From NCBI GenBank assembly GCA_034698045.1, contig JAQGAU010000150.1, positions 1 through 37,851 on the forward strand: a stretch of DNA of 37,851 bases, written 5' to 3'. The stretch is from Paramacrobiotus richtersi (lineage: Eukaryota; Tardigrada; Eutardigrada; Parachela; Macrobiotidae). Of the stretch, positions 1 to 11,605 are shown one piece after another. The position numbers and the translations under genes were made by a program. Each line of letters begins with the position of its first letter. The stretch's first letter is position 1. The notes below the pieces were generated by a model. The model ran no database searches. It worked only from the letters and a program-made list of their open reading frames with translations, and was not told where the DNA came from.

Positions 1-1
1 C

Positions 2-1100
2 AGTGCTACAGCGCGTGCCCTATCCCAGCAGCCTCTGCCCGTCATTGCGGACGCTAACAGCACGCGTCAGCGCAGTACCTCCGTGATTAATGTACTAAAG
101 GCAGTTGGGTTAACCAGAAGAGGACGCGGGCGGCCGTCATCTTCCGGTCGGCAGGGGGGGATTCTGAAAAATGCCACTACATCCTTCTCTGCGCAGTCGG
201 CCGCTGAAGTGGTTTCCGATGCAGGTCGGTCGAGCTCGGAGGTAGATGGCGATGGAGCGCGCGGAAAGCGGGGTAAAGCAAGCCGCGAGAACGCTTGTCC
301 AGAGACGGAGACTGCTTCGGGTGATACCGTTTTCTTGGACGTTATTTGGAACGGTGTAAGTACAAGCTTTACAATTAGCATGGAATGTCGTCATATTTCC
401 TTCTGTGAAAGATGACGGCGGGAGCATTAAACAGCAAGCGGCCGCATAGGGTTATGATGCAGTTAAATCTTGCAACCGCTGTTATTATTGAATTAGTATT
501 CCTGTGCCGTGGTATTAACTAGGGCCTTACTTTCTACCATGTCAGTACGATTCGACCCGGAACCACTGCGCTCACGTTTTTCAGCAACAGTGGTTTAAGA
601 TACGCGAAATATTATGTTATCAGGACTTTGTACAATGCGAATTGTAGAAAATTATACGGTTATGATTTTATTATTAATTATAATATATTAACTTTGTTTA
701 TCCGGGAACTGTCTCACAATCAGTTGGCTGCAGCTAGTTCCGGCTATTCGTATAAAATGTTTTGTCACTTTCACTGCAGCCTGAAACTACTTCTTATGTT
801 GAACAGAAATTCGTGGAATGTCCCGCCGAAGACTGTTCTTGGAGGGCGAGTAATCTGTACATCATGAAATGCCATTTCGAAAAGATGCATGCAGAACAGT
901 ATCCAACACATCAGCTGCGACTGCACTGCATTCTGTGTCCCGAGAGTGGCTTCAAAGGAATGATTCCGATGATACGCAAGCACATGGAGTCTGTCCACTA
1001 TTGGAAGGATGGATATCCACAGGATGATACAGCTCCGGATGGAAATGCGGTGGAAGAGCCTTCAGGAGAGGAAGCGATGCCCCCGGAGTTGCCTGTTTGA
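2..1100 (+). CDS. Copy A of the LSm14-like/zinc-finger tandem family, last two exons only (5'-partial)
   Basis: Two exons are visible: 2-355 (open from the window edge) and 807-1100. The first ends FLDVIWNG before a GTAAGT donor, matching FDIIWTN at the end of exon 5 in copy B. The second follows GAACAG and is exactly 294 nt, the same length as exon 6 of copy B. Both junctions are phase 0. Exon 5 is basic and Ser-rich and holds RRGRGRP, an AT-hook-like core absent from copies B and C. Exon 6 has two C2H2-like motifs: C-x4-C-x12-H-x4-H, then C-x2-C-x14-H-x4-H, with an acidic tail ending PPELPV. Probably nucleic-acid binding; the role is unknown. The LSm exons would lie left of the window. I see no close AATAAA downstream. 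The call as a paralog is secure; function is inference. Confidence 0.72.
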
Positions 1101-2088
1101 TATCACAACGTGAACATGCCGTACCGCAGAATTATGGTGTTCCTTTTTCTTTTGCTTCGTTATTGGTTTCTCAGTTGTTTTAGAAATTGATGCTCAAGGG
1201 TTTCGTATTGTTTTAATGAGTTGTTTAAGTTTACTTAAACAATCTCTTTTCCGGCAGGCTATGATGGACATACCGCTTCGCTTATGCACAGTGGGATCTC
1301 TTTTTCAGTTTTCTTATATGAGGTGGTTGTACATGTTTCCTCTGTATGGAAGCTGAACTTGTTTGTGTTAATTTAAATCTGTGACAAAGAACGTTGCATT
1401 CGCTGGCCCGTCTGAAATACCAGTCCAATATTGGCGAACCTTGTCGCAGGTTTTTTACCTTATACAGCAGTTTCGTTTTTGTGTGCAGTCCAATTTCTGG
1501 CATATTTCTTTTGCAATATTGTGGGTTCGTTTGAGCAAAAAGAGAGGGAGCCATGTCGTCAGATCAGTAATACTAGTATTAACGTGCCCGGACTACAGAC
1601 TGTATATAGACGTACTGTTACAGTGTTACTGCCTCCATTGGAACGGTACAATTAATAACTATAATATAATATATATTAATTTATATTGAAATTACTGTAC
1701 AATACTTTGCACGAAAATGATGTACTCTGTGAGGATGATGATAAATTGTGTATTTGATTTTTGGAATTTTTAGTGTATCAACAATGTTTCTTGAAAAAAA
1801 TTTATTCAAAAAAAATGTACTCTGTCAGCTGTAGGTACCATGAGAACTGACTGAGCCGATTTCGAAAAACAATAATACAAGCCCCATAAGGCCAAAGCCA
1901 AGTGCGACTGTATTTTTTCAATTGATAACACGATATTTGTATTAGATAACGCCAGTTATCGGACGATCATGTGATTCAGACAGGGTATGTACTATGTTAT
2001 GTTATGTAGTACGATGTTATGTGGTCCATCAGATCGGTAGGGTGCCGCCGCTGTTGAGTTGGTCATGCTGCACACCCTGCTGTTACCT
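1101..2088. other. 3' flank of copy A, no gene seen
   Basis: AT-rich flank. Short open frames here lack splice signals, homology or paralog support. Near 1985-2030 there are imperfect repeats of TGTTATGT. Nothing else is recognisable. Confidence 0.5.
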
Positions 2089-3042
2089 GTGGCCTTTGTT
2101 CATAATTAAAGTACCGAACAGTACATTAAAACTGCCGGCCTCAGACGGATCGTCGGACTGACAGTGACGGTTTCCGGTGTGCCAAAAGCACAAAGAAATG
2201 ACCCACCAACCATGTATGGCTCCGAACCTAAATGAGCGCAAATATATCAAAGATCTCCAGAAACAGAAAGGCACCGAGGCGAAACAGATTTCGGAGTGAT
2301 TTGAACAACAGAGTTTCGATCTCCAGCTATCGTATAAATGTTCCGATGCAATATCAAGTGCCGTTGCAGCAGGCGCACGATTCTTCGGTCTTTACAGAAC
2401 CAGGTCTGCAGAGACCAGAGACAGGGTCACGGGAGGGACACACAAAACAGCTTAAAGTGTAGCAAAGTGCCCACCTTATTACGAGCTTGGGTACTGATCA
2501 CTTTTAAATAATGCAAGCCAAATCTTTTATACACTGATTGCTCACCGAAATCGACGTCTCACATATGAAAAACGTTACCATTGTGAAATAAACCGACAGT
2601 TAAAGGATATCTTGCTACAGTAAATGCCTTTGCGATTAATATAAATTAATTCAATATTTAAATAAACAGCAACCTTTTATACGTTTGGGGTAATTACCAG
2701 ACTGTTTCAGTAGAAGTACTAGTACATCACACTTCACAATGTACTAGGTTTTTTTCAAAAGATATGCGCGCTCGCTCATCATGCAGAAACCCTAAAGATG
2801 GCGTTAATCATAACAGAAACGGCCGGTAACTCAAAGAAGAAACGGCGTGATTACTGATACTCGTATTGTCCGGACTACAATTGTTCCTATCGGTTTCCCG
2901 TGAGGAACATAATTTGACGAGCATTTAATGCCTTGACGGCATATCGTTGCAGATCACGATTTAGTGCACAACAATTAACATATCAGTTGCGATCTTGTGT
3001 AGATATCAGAGGCCGGTGTGAACATTACCTATGGGCAGAGAC
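2089..3042 (+). repeat. Spacer repeat R1 (diverged duplicate of R2)
   Basis: This segment aligns by eye with 4504-5212. Shared blocks include CCTCAGACGGATCGTC, AAATGACCCACCAACCAT, GATCTCCAGAAAC, GGCGAAACAGATTTCGGA, GCCTTGACGGC/GCCTTGACAGC and GTGAACATTACC. R1 carries about 300 bp (roughly 2460-2760) that R2 lacks. Similarity stops abruptly near 3042, where R2 goes on into sequence leading to copy B. It is therefore a broken duplicate of the 5' spacer of a family unit. The short ORFs inside are not conserved in frame between R1 and R2, so I do not call them genes. Confidence 0.72.
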
Positions 3043-3606
3043 GGCGCGAGGTCCGGCCGAAATGGGGGGCGATGACCCTGCCCGGTAAAATCGCCGGAAA
3101 ATGCCAAAAAACGGCTAAAATTCTGAAAAATTTTCCCGCCAAAACTAAAAATCTTCGTCAAAGAATGGAAAAAAAACCCGCTAGTCGAGAAGCTGCTGCC
3201 TGAATCAAGCTGCCTGCCGAGTCATTATAGTGGGTTCGACTTTCGCGTGCAGTGAAATCTCGAAACCACTGCAATAGCTCATCAGGCTACATTAGCCGTT
3301 TGCCCATTGGCCACCGCAGAATCCAACAGCTTTACTGCTGCTGCTGCATAGGCACACTTTTTCGTGCATTGTGCAAAACGTTCTGCGCTTCTTGGCAATA
3401 TGGCAGAGTTCGACACAGAAAGCGCTGCGATCTAGCTTGGAACAAATGCGCGTTGGCTTCGTTCACTCGTTTTGGATTCTGACTACTTATCTCCTACTGT
3501 AGTTTACTATATTTACAGCACTAACGCTTGTAGTTTTTATGACACGAGCAGCATGCAAGACTCTGTGTCAAAGAAGAATCTGTTCGCTTGAAGCTTACAA
3601 GTACAA

Positions 3607-3678
3607 GCCTGTTCAGTATACACAAGTTTTACTGTACTGTACGAACTGTACAGTAAAACTTGTGTACACTGAACAGGC
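3607..3678. repeat. Near-perfect inverted repeat, 31-bp arms
   Basis: Arms 3607-3637 and 3648-3678 pair at 30 of 31 positions around a 10-nt loop. The one mismatch is A:C in plus-strand RNA but would be a G-U wobble in minus-strand RNA. Confidence 0.9.
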
Positions 3679-3733
3679 GCCGTTCCTGTTGTTAGATTGC
3701 ATCAGAGCGTTGTCCAATTCTATCGTCCCTGCT

Positions 3734-3806
3734 CGATGGGGCTTGGCCGCCTCCGATGGACCTTTCGTGGCACGAAATGTCCATTGGAGGCGGCCAAGCC
3801 CCATCG
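3734..3806. repeat. Near-perfect palindrome, 36-bp arms, one-base centre
   Basis: Arms 3734-3769 and 3771-3806 match at 34 of 36 positions. It is GC-richer than its surroundings and lies only 55 bp from the preceding inverted repeat. Confidence 0.9.
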
Positions 3807-4350
3807 AATTCGTGGTTCCTGTCGCAGCGGGAAAAACATGAAGTAAGTAAGTTACAGTCTCTAGTAAGTAACAGAAAACAGAATGAATAAAACACTAGTT
3901 TTTCTCCATTTCTGTTCCTTTAATCTCCGTCGCTCTAATGCCTGTTTTCTTTCTCTTGAACTGTAGCAATTTGCACTTCATGATTGTTGTTTGCAATATG
4001 CCGAATTATGTCTGACGCCCAGAGGGGACGTTGTCCCGTTGCGGAAAGACAATAAACCAACCATTATTAGTTGTGGGTCCGGATACTAGCGAATATCATG
4101 ATATTGTTAATAACAGAGTAAATAGTATGCGATTTCCGCACAAAATAACGAAACAGTAAGTAAAGTTAGTTAGCACGGACAAAATTAAAGTGACAGTAAA
4201 CAGTAGAATAATCTTTAAGGTCGCAAAAGTCGCAGTACTGATTAGTCAGCGGGTGTCAAAACATGATAATAAAACAACATGATTTCTAGGCTAACAAGAC
4301 GTTCCTATATTTCGGATCGAAAATTGCGGATCCGAACGCCCAATCGTGTC

Positions 4351-4408
4351 CTGGTAGTATGTGTGAGCAGGCCTCACAGATGTGAGGCCTGTTCACGCAT
4401 ACTACCAG
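4351..4408 (+). repeat. Hairpin-forming inverted repeat, 27-bp arms
   Basis: Arms 4351-4377 and 4382-4408 flank the loop AGAT. Both departures from perfect symmetry become G-U pairs if the plus strand is transcribed, so the RNA could form an unbroken 27-bp stem. Weaker symmetry may extend outward. No transcript evidence is available here. Confidence 0.88.
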
Positions 4409-4503
4409 ACTCCAAAAGGCGTTTGGGATTTTTTCCGCGCGTTCGTCTCGTAGGCCGGTGTAGGTTTGCGATGTCGGAGGCTGGGACGTCGGCGCTCCCG
4501 TTG

Positions 4504-5300
4504 GAACCGCCTTGGTTCATAATTCAAGTAAAGTCTTTACTAGTACTGAACAGCATATTAAAACTGCCGACCTCAGACGGATCGTCTGACTGACAGTGAC
4601 GGTTCCGGTGTGCAACAAGCTCAAAGAAATGACCCACCAACCATATACGGCTCCAAATCTATATGAGGACGCAAATACTTACATCCAAGATCTCCAGAAA
4701 CGGAAAGGCGCCGAGGCGAAACAGATTTCGGAATGATTCGAACAACACACAGTTGCGATCTCCGGCTATATCCGTAATCGTATTCATATTCCGATACGCT
4801 ATGAAGTGCTGTTGCAGCAGGTGCACGATTCATGACCAGGTTTGCAGAGACCAGAGACGGGAGTGGCACACCAAACGGCTTACAGGGGATGAGTGTTTGC
4901 CTAAAAACAAGTGCGCACTCGGTCATCATGCAGAAGCCCTACGGATGGCATTAACCAATCTGCTGACATAATATAAACGGCCGGTGAAACAAAGGTGAAC
5001 CGGAAGGAAACGGCATACTAGAAGTATATAATATGATTACCGATATTGTCCAGAGTACAGTCGTTTCTATGCTTTTCTCCAATTTTTAAGTTGTTTTTAT
5101 GCCTTGACAGCGAATTGCAGATATTATGATTTAGTACAGAATATTTTAGTTATGACCTTGTATAGATATGATCGGACGGAGTTAGAGATTTGATGTGAAC
5201 ATTACCTTCTGGACACCATTCATATTGGAGAGATTTTTCCAGAGTTTGAAATGCTCTGCAAGTCGGAAAGCTTGTTTCAGTTGGGAAAGTTCCTGCCACT
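4504..5300 (+). repeat. Spacer repeat R2 (matches R1 and, in its right half, R3)
   Basis: The left part matches R1 (2089-3042). The right part, from GCGCACTCGGTCATCATGCAG onward (about 4913-5300), matches R3 at 11200-11480, including GAGATTTTTCCAGAGTTTGA against GAGATTTTTCCAAAGTTTGA. R2 and R3 stand in the same place relative to copies B and C. The gene copies were thus duplicated together with their 5' spacer. Confidence 0.75.
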
Positions 5301-5986
5301 TTTGTATTTCCTGATCTTTATGTGGAGCTGCTCTGTCGGCGCTACCAATGAAACGGTTGCGACAAGTAAACGCCTTGGCGGTCTTCTGATTTCACGGTAG
5401 CCCAACCTGCAAACTGATGAAGTACAGATACTATCAAGACGCGAATTAGTAAGTGCTTCTATTTCCGTTTTAAAGTAAACCGTAGCTGTGATTCATCTGT
5501 GCGCACCCATTGCATGATGAAATTCATCATGCAACGGGTGACGCGCCGCGCTTTGGAAACACCTCATAAATTTTTTACTTGAAACTAGGGAATTCGGGTG
5601 AAGCAGAACGATACCAGTTCGAGTACGTGTGCATTCTGAGACGCTGTGGTTTATTATCCCGAGCCCGTTTGTCAATTAGTACAGTCTGGCCAGTGGTGAG
5701 TGTACACGTGTGTGACGTCGCCCCTCTCTGATTGTGAGCCTATGGCTCTCATTTCCATAATTATATACATCTACTTACGACGTACAGTACATTCCCCGCC
5801 GGCTTGACTGTGAAAAAGAATGTACAAACAGCACTGCCAAAAGCGTACGAGCACAACGCGTAACATGATAGTAAAGCGGTTGGTTGTCCTGTTTGAGAGT
5901 CGTCATGTCATCTATACGGCTCTGATTGCAACCCAAGCGGCAGTTATTTTTACTGCTTGTTTTTCACTGCGTAACAGCACTGGAAA
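5301..5986 (+). promoter_or_regulatory. 5' flank of copy B, shared with copy C
   Basis: Part of this stretch resembles 12426-12620 upstream of copy C: GGTCTTCTGATTTCACGGTA against GGTCTTATGATCTCACTGTA, then ACCTGCAAACTG and GTGCTTCT. It should hold the copy B promoter, but I see no convincing TATA box. An inverted repeat with 18-bp arms (5504-5521 and 5523-5540, one mismatch) lies inside it; copy C has only the right-hand arm, in diverged form. The promoter role is inferred from position. Confidence 0.4.
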
Positions 5987-8900
5987 ATGGATGAGCATTT
6001 AGCGGACGCTATACGGGATCTGCAGCAATACCTGGGACAGCGCATTAGTGTGGTTACCATGAGTGAAAACCGATTTGAAGGAAATCTGAGGAGGATTTAT
6101 CCAGAGACGGAAACCATCGCTTTGGAAAGAGGTAAGTGTCGGGTTTTGTTCTGCGCATGTATCCGTATTAAGTAACACCGCCCACCAGTGGCAGTTCCAG
6201 GGAAACAGCTCCCTTATTAATGGGATAAAAGCTTCCTGCTTTCTTCTCTGTGTTTCTGGTGTCGTTTCCGTGGGTTTCATGAATTAACCTAAAGAAATAG
6301 GTATGTTTTTGGCGCCGACGTACCGGATGTTGAAGCCGCTGCGGCTGCAACTGACTGTGAGGCAAGACGTTTTTGAACTGCCGACGTCTACACAATAATA
6401 AATTTATGAGCAATCCCCTTATTTTTAAACCATTAATCTCTGCTTGGACCTTGAACAGAAACTTAAAACCAGGGTTATTTCTGCTAAGCCGGCATGGTCG
6501 TAACGTTTTAAAAAATCGTAAAACAACCGCAGTCTGGTAATAAAATGAATGCTTGAAGTCTCAGTGCATTAATCGAGCCGTAGAACAGCAATACCAATAA
6601 AACCACCGTCTACTGATTATAAAGTAGCGTTAGAAAATTTAAGATGGCGGAAAATACTTTCGTAACTGCTGCCTGGAGTATGTATGACCATGCTTTGGAT
6701 GATAAAACAATAACGAAACATACCAAAGCTTGACAATAATAAGAGTTAATATACTGTACACTGTACGAACTACGAAGATGTTTTCCACAGGAAAGGCGTA
6801 CCACAGTGTATACACAAATACCTAACTTGTAAATAAAACAGTTTGATTACACTTCGCTACATTTCTGCATGCTCGTTGAGATGCGTAATTTTCTATATTG
6901 ATTTGATACTAATTATACTGCTTAATATATTGATTGCAGTTGTTCTAATTGCAACAAGGTGTGCTTAATTAACAGTGCGCTTCTGTGGAACGGAGAACCG
7001 GAAAACGCCTAAATATGCCGCAGCTCAAGAAGAATTGTACAGTGATATCAAATTGCAACTGAAAAAAGCCAACGAAATTTTCGCCCATATTCAATGTTCT
7101 CCGGAAGTGAATACGGACCCGGCAATTGTGGAGGTATGTGTTTGCTTGCGCAACTGCAAGCTGGCTTACGATAAGAGTAAATGTACACAAAAGCCAAGAA
7201 AGCTGTTCTAATACTAAAAATTGCGCGCGGTTTGTAAAAACCAAACACGTAACCGAACATTGCAAAAAACATAGTACGTGGCGACACTCTCGAGTGTACC
7301 TGTATCGGAGACGCTTATGGGAACAGTTTTTCGGTTTGGTGGTGTCCAATGTCGATTGCATTGTACGGTGGTCTACTAGCATTGCATCTTGGACAACGTC
7401 TGATCTTCTGCGATCTACGCAGGAAGCACTCGAGACCGAGTTTCAATTTTTCACTTTTTGTTCCGGCTCAGTTAACAACAAAATTGATAGGTGCACAAGG
7501 TCGCAACCCAGATGTATCACAAACAGTCAAACAGTATTTACAATAAATTGTAATTAAAGCAATGCATAAATAATTCGGAGTAGCTTGCTACAACAAAGGT
7601 GCACAAACTCAATAAGCAAAACCACACCCAATAATCAAAACAATCCATGCTACCTCCCGAGCTAGTATTTCATCATAATCCAAACTGACTTCTACGCTAA
7701 CAGTAAGAATTCGAACACCATAGAACCCACAATTTCCCGTCAGTTTCACGTTTTTTAAAAGTACCCAACGCAGTTTCCGTTTCAAGTGGTTTTTTTATTG
7801 GTTGCCAGAGTTCGGTTTACTTTTTCAACAATCAACGCAACCCTTTGCAGAATAATCTTATGGTGAAGCTAACTAACATAAAAGCTGAACGCTGTATACG
7901 GTACAAAGTGTTCGATTGTTTCAGAGCGGTGAAGCAATTACTCCCATTCTCTGGGCTACAGCGCATTTACCAAATGGCCAGAATGTATTCGTCCTTCCCT
8001 CACCACCGAACCAAAGGATTTCACAGGAGCCGACTGCGGGCACCGGTATGTGCTTGACCATTGTGGGTGCTACGAAATTCCTCAACAAGTATCTGCATGA
8101 AAAAGCGCATGCGACTTTCATTACGGCAACCAATTTTCGCTATGAAGGAAGATTGAAGAACTTGGATTCCAGCATTCATACCATTTCACTTTCAAACGGT
8201 ATGTACTAGTTTAAGATAGGTGTCGTGGAAGGTATGTACTACGTATGTAATATAATAATGTACTACGTATGTAATATAATAATGTAATATAATATAATGT
8301 ATATATAATATAATGTATATAATATAGTGTATATAGTGTATATAATATAATGTAATATACTACGTATATATTGCAACTAGTTGCAATAAGAAATGCATTC
8401 TTTCTTTACAAGTACTCTGTTTCCGGTAATTAATTAAATGTGGAATGGGTGACATATTTTAGGAATGAGAATATTTCTTGTCGAAATTCTTACTCCTTTT
8501 GCAGTGCGCTTTTTCGGTACAGAAGAGCGGCCGGCTGTGAAGCAGGTCCCACCGCGACCAAGAAGATATCTTTCGGTCAAGTTTTTCGTGAATCAGCTGC
8601 GAAAGATCCGCCTCCGTACAGCAGCGCGTGAGGATTTGTTCGATGATGACGCGGTTGTTTTTGACAAGGTATGTACCAGGCTTTGTATTGCGCAGTCTTG
8701 TGGCCGGGAAGATAACATATTAATGCTAATGCTTGGTGGACCGTAACACCTTGGCATTCGTGATCAGACTCTCTTTTTCCACTTAAAACCGAGATCACGA
8801 GAAGTCCGAGCCTAATGCTTAAGAACGTTTAGTTGACTTTTGTTTTCTCTAGACTTTGGGCCAAACAATTCCAGTCGAACTGGATGCAGCATTTCCGTTA

Positions 8901-10496
8901 CCGATCGCACTGCAGAGGTCCGAAGAACATCCACTAGATCCGAGTATAAGTACCACACCCTCTCCCGTATTGGAAAACAGCGTCCATGTCCACGAAAATT
9001 CCGCTGTACCGAGTAATCCACCCGTGACTGATTTCCTTTTGAGTGATTTGCCTACCACTCTGACAGCTTCCATAGATACGGATAACCCCAAACCTCGAAA
9101 ACCTAAGCACCGAGACGCAGCAGGGCAGTCGATAAAACGTGCCAAGCCATTTAGAGTCCACACGAAGAAACTCAAGAAGGAGCTTGATCGGCATCAACAA
9201 CGCGTAAAATGTTCGGTTGTAACAGAGCAGTTCAGAAGATTGTGCCCCGCGAATTCCGAAAAAGAGCATAACGTGTGCGAGAGCCACGGAAAGGAAGACT
9301 CGTATCACACAATTATCCAGCCTGTAGCAGCTGATACGGTTATTGAAGGGGATAAGGACGCGGGTCACAAGGCTTTGTCGACAACAACTGAGGCGGCCGT
9401 ATTCGATATTATATGGACTAATGTAAGTACGCCTGGCGACGGCTTGTATGATCCATTCTTGTGTGAGTTTCTTGGATTGAAAATAAGGTATCTAGTTCTA
9501 TGTTATTCATGGACGAAAGTTTAGCGTTTCGTCTGTACAATGTAGTAAAAATATTTTTGACCATAGCAAATGTTGAAAGTACATACATAATATCTAACTA
9601 GCTGATCTATGACTACTGTGGCACCCAGCCCATACATATATCATCCCGTGTGAATCAGTGTTTGAAGGTGCAGGAAGGCACAATCTGATTATGTGTTACA
9701 ATTGTTAGCGTATATAACTGCTTGCCATTGTACGGAAGACATAACTGCGCTAACAATACTTCTTGTATTCAGCTATCGTGAGAAACCTTGCTTGCTCTAG
9801 TGGTGCTGCTCCCAGTAAAAGATTCAAAAAAATTCAAAAAGCAGAACAATACTTGATATGCGTGTCTCCCAATCAGCCCACTGGGCGCGTAAAGTATACT
9901 TGTACTGCAATTTTAACGGAAATCGCTCAAATTAGACAGCTTTTTGGACAAACTTACCGGTAGCTAAACTTTTACTTAACCACTATGTACAACAGGTTCT
10001 GCCAAACGAGTTCGTTCCGTAAACGAGCTGCTTTCTGATTGCAACTGTACAGTGTACTTCTGATAGTGTGTTTTACTGTGCTCGTTGCTATATTATCATA
10101 GCCTACTGTAACCGCGAGGCATACATCCCACTTCCGAAGCGATAGTTAATCTGTCGTCAGAATTATGAGACGAAACTAAAGATATTTTGTACCATGTTGC
10201 AGAAGCGTCTGATCTGTCCCGTACCACAATGCAAGCGGAACCTGGCCAAAAATTTGTACGCCATGGATTGTCATTTTACCAAGCATCACAGACAACAATA
10301 TCCCCGGTACGAACTGCGACTTTGTTGCGTCATCTGTCGAGAACATGGTTTTCGCGGACAAATCCCGCTACTGCGTGAACATATGGAAGACCAGCACGGT
10401 ATCCTAAATGGACGGCGCTACTCGGTGGAAAATGGACGCAATACGGGAACAGGGTCGGAAGACGATGCGGCTTCCACTGCATCCACTATTTTGTAG
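5987..10496 (+). CDS. Copy B: protein with two LSM14-type LSm domains and two C2H2-like fingers, intact, 534 aa
   Basis: Exons 5987-6131, 6976-7133, 7925-8198, 8505-8668, 8853-9422 and 10203-10496 join in phase (1605 nt) with GT-AG introns. The ATG at 5987 is fixed by homology with copy C (36 of 48 exon-1 residues identical). LSm domain 1 (aa about 14-58) reads YLGQRISVV ... RFEG ... VRFCGTENR, the LSM14/Scd6/Tral N-terminal signature. A helical stretch follows (to about aa 101). LSm domain 2 (about aa 142-235) has FRYEGRL ... VRFFGTEER ... VPPRP. Exon 5 (aa 248-437) is a Ser/Thr/Pro then basic linker. Exon 6 has C442-C447-H461-H465/466 and C479-C482-H497-H502. LSM14 proteins act in mRNP repression and P bodies; a nucleic-acid-binding role here is inference. 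No FFD/TFG boxes or RGG repeats are seen. Introns 1, 2 and 5 (about 0.8 kb each) show no further exons. Confidence 0.82.
8236..8365 (+). repeat. TA-rich tandem repeat in intron 3 of copy B
   Basis: A 24-bp unit, GTACTACGTATGTAATATAA plus TAAT, occurs twice (8236-8259, 8260-8283). It then decays into ATATAATGTATATA-type low-complexity sequence. Copy C has a short intron without it. Confidence 0.85.
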
Positions 10497-11199
10497 CGTC
10501 GATGCCACCCATAAGAAATGTTTTATTAGCATTTGCGTTATGATGTATGATACAGCTTTCCGGTTTTGCAGTTTTCCGCTGGTGTGGCTATTCAGAACAT
10601 GATTAGCAACCGATTTCAAGTTCTAGGGTATATATGACCAAATTCAAGGATAATATATTGCGCAATAAAAGCAAAAACAATATAAAAAGTGGGCAAACAT
10701 CCGCCGGTCATTCGGCTACATAAAACAAGACGTTTTGACTATAGAGTGACCGGTGGTCGGTAGGATGACCATGGCGATAGCCTGCCCTGATCGCCCATAA
10801 AAAAATTATGACTGGCGGGCTGTACTTTGGTTGAATAGCTCTGCTCCAGACCATCTGGCGGCACAGTAACAACACGGACCCACATCAAACTACGTAATCA
10901 CAGAAACAGGAACAAGCTGGAATTAGGTGTTAGCTGGAACTAGCTGGAATCGACAAACTATTTAAAATACTGCTTGCACTTTTCAGAAACTTTTCCACAT
11001 TTTACAGCAATACTCCCCCTTTCCCAAACATTCAAAAGCAGCAAAAAAGATTTCAAAGAGCACTAACCGATTCGCATGCACACTTCATCCAGTTACACTG
11101 CATGCCATCGAGCGCGATTTTCAGCAAATAATTAAAAAAGTAATTACTCACGTTGCTTTATTTACGTTTTTGTAATTTTTATAATGTACATGGTTCCCC
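10497..11199. other. 3' flank of copy B
   Basis: The first 100 bp or so resembles the 3' flank of copy C (GTATGATACAGCTTTCCGG against GTATGATGCAGGTTTCCGG). The rest, with a run of GC-richer sequence near 10700-10900, shows no gene, terminal repeat or known element. Confidence 0.45.
10664..10669 (+). terminator. Probable poly(A) signal of copy B
   Basis: AATAAA lies 168 nt after the stop codon of copy B. It is the first such hexamer downstream. Use is inferred. Confidence 0.45.
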
Positions 11200-11480
11200 T
11201 TAAAACACATGCGCACTCATCAGACAGAAGCTCTAAAGATGGCATTTATCGGTTATGACCGGATGTACATAGATGTGATTGGCCGGTGCTAGAGGATACT
11301 GTATAGATATGCTGTGAACATCACCGGGGGTCTTTATTATTTTTTCATGACAGTCCACTTATTTGTCAATACCAAACATCACCTGTGGGACACCATCGAA
11401 GAGATTTTTCCAAAGTTTGAAATGCTTCGCTAGGCTTATTCAGTCAGGAAAGTTGTTGCCGCTTCTTCTTTTTCACGTAC
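11200..11480 (+). repeat. Spacer repeat R3 upstream of copy C
   Basis: Matches the right half of R2: GCGCACTCATCAGACAGAAG, AAAGATGGCATTTATC, ATAGATATG, GTGAACATCACC, GGGACACCATC, GAGATTTTTCCAAAGTTTGA. It marks the same spacer position before copy C as R2 does before copy B. Between R3 and the C-proximal flank lies the retroelement fragment, which interrupts the spacer. Confidence 0.7.
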
Positions 11481-11605
11481 AATAGTTTATTCACCTTCCA
11501 ACAAATCTCATTTTACTTTAATTTTGTTTGATCACACTACGTTTATTGTACGACGGACTTCTTTACTTATTATTACGCCGTCAATACAGAACATAACTTC
11601 GTGTT

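Larger units (their letters stand above)
3043..4503. other. Spacer segment between R1 and R2, rich in palindromes, no gene seen
   Basis: This 1.4 kb lies where R1 loses similarity to R2. It holds three near-perfect inverted repeats, entered separately, and otherwise shows no domain or splice-supported exon. It may be inserted DNA or what remains of a lost gene copy. I found no terminal inverted repeats or target duplication around it. Confidence 0.45.

Noticed and set aside
3018..3841. Short plus-strand frames in the A-B spacer as small genes
   Set aside because: They span palindromes or break where R1 and R2 differ; no conserved frame, domain or splice support.
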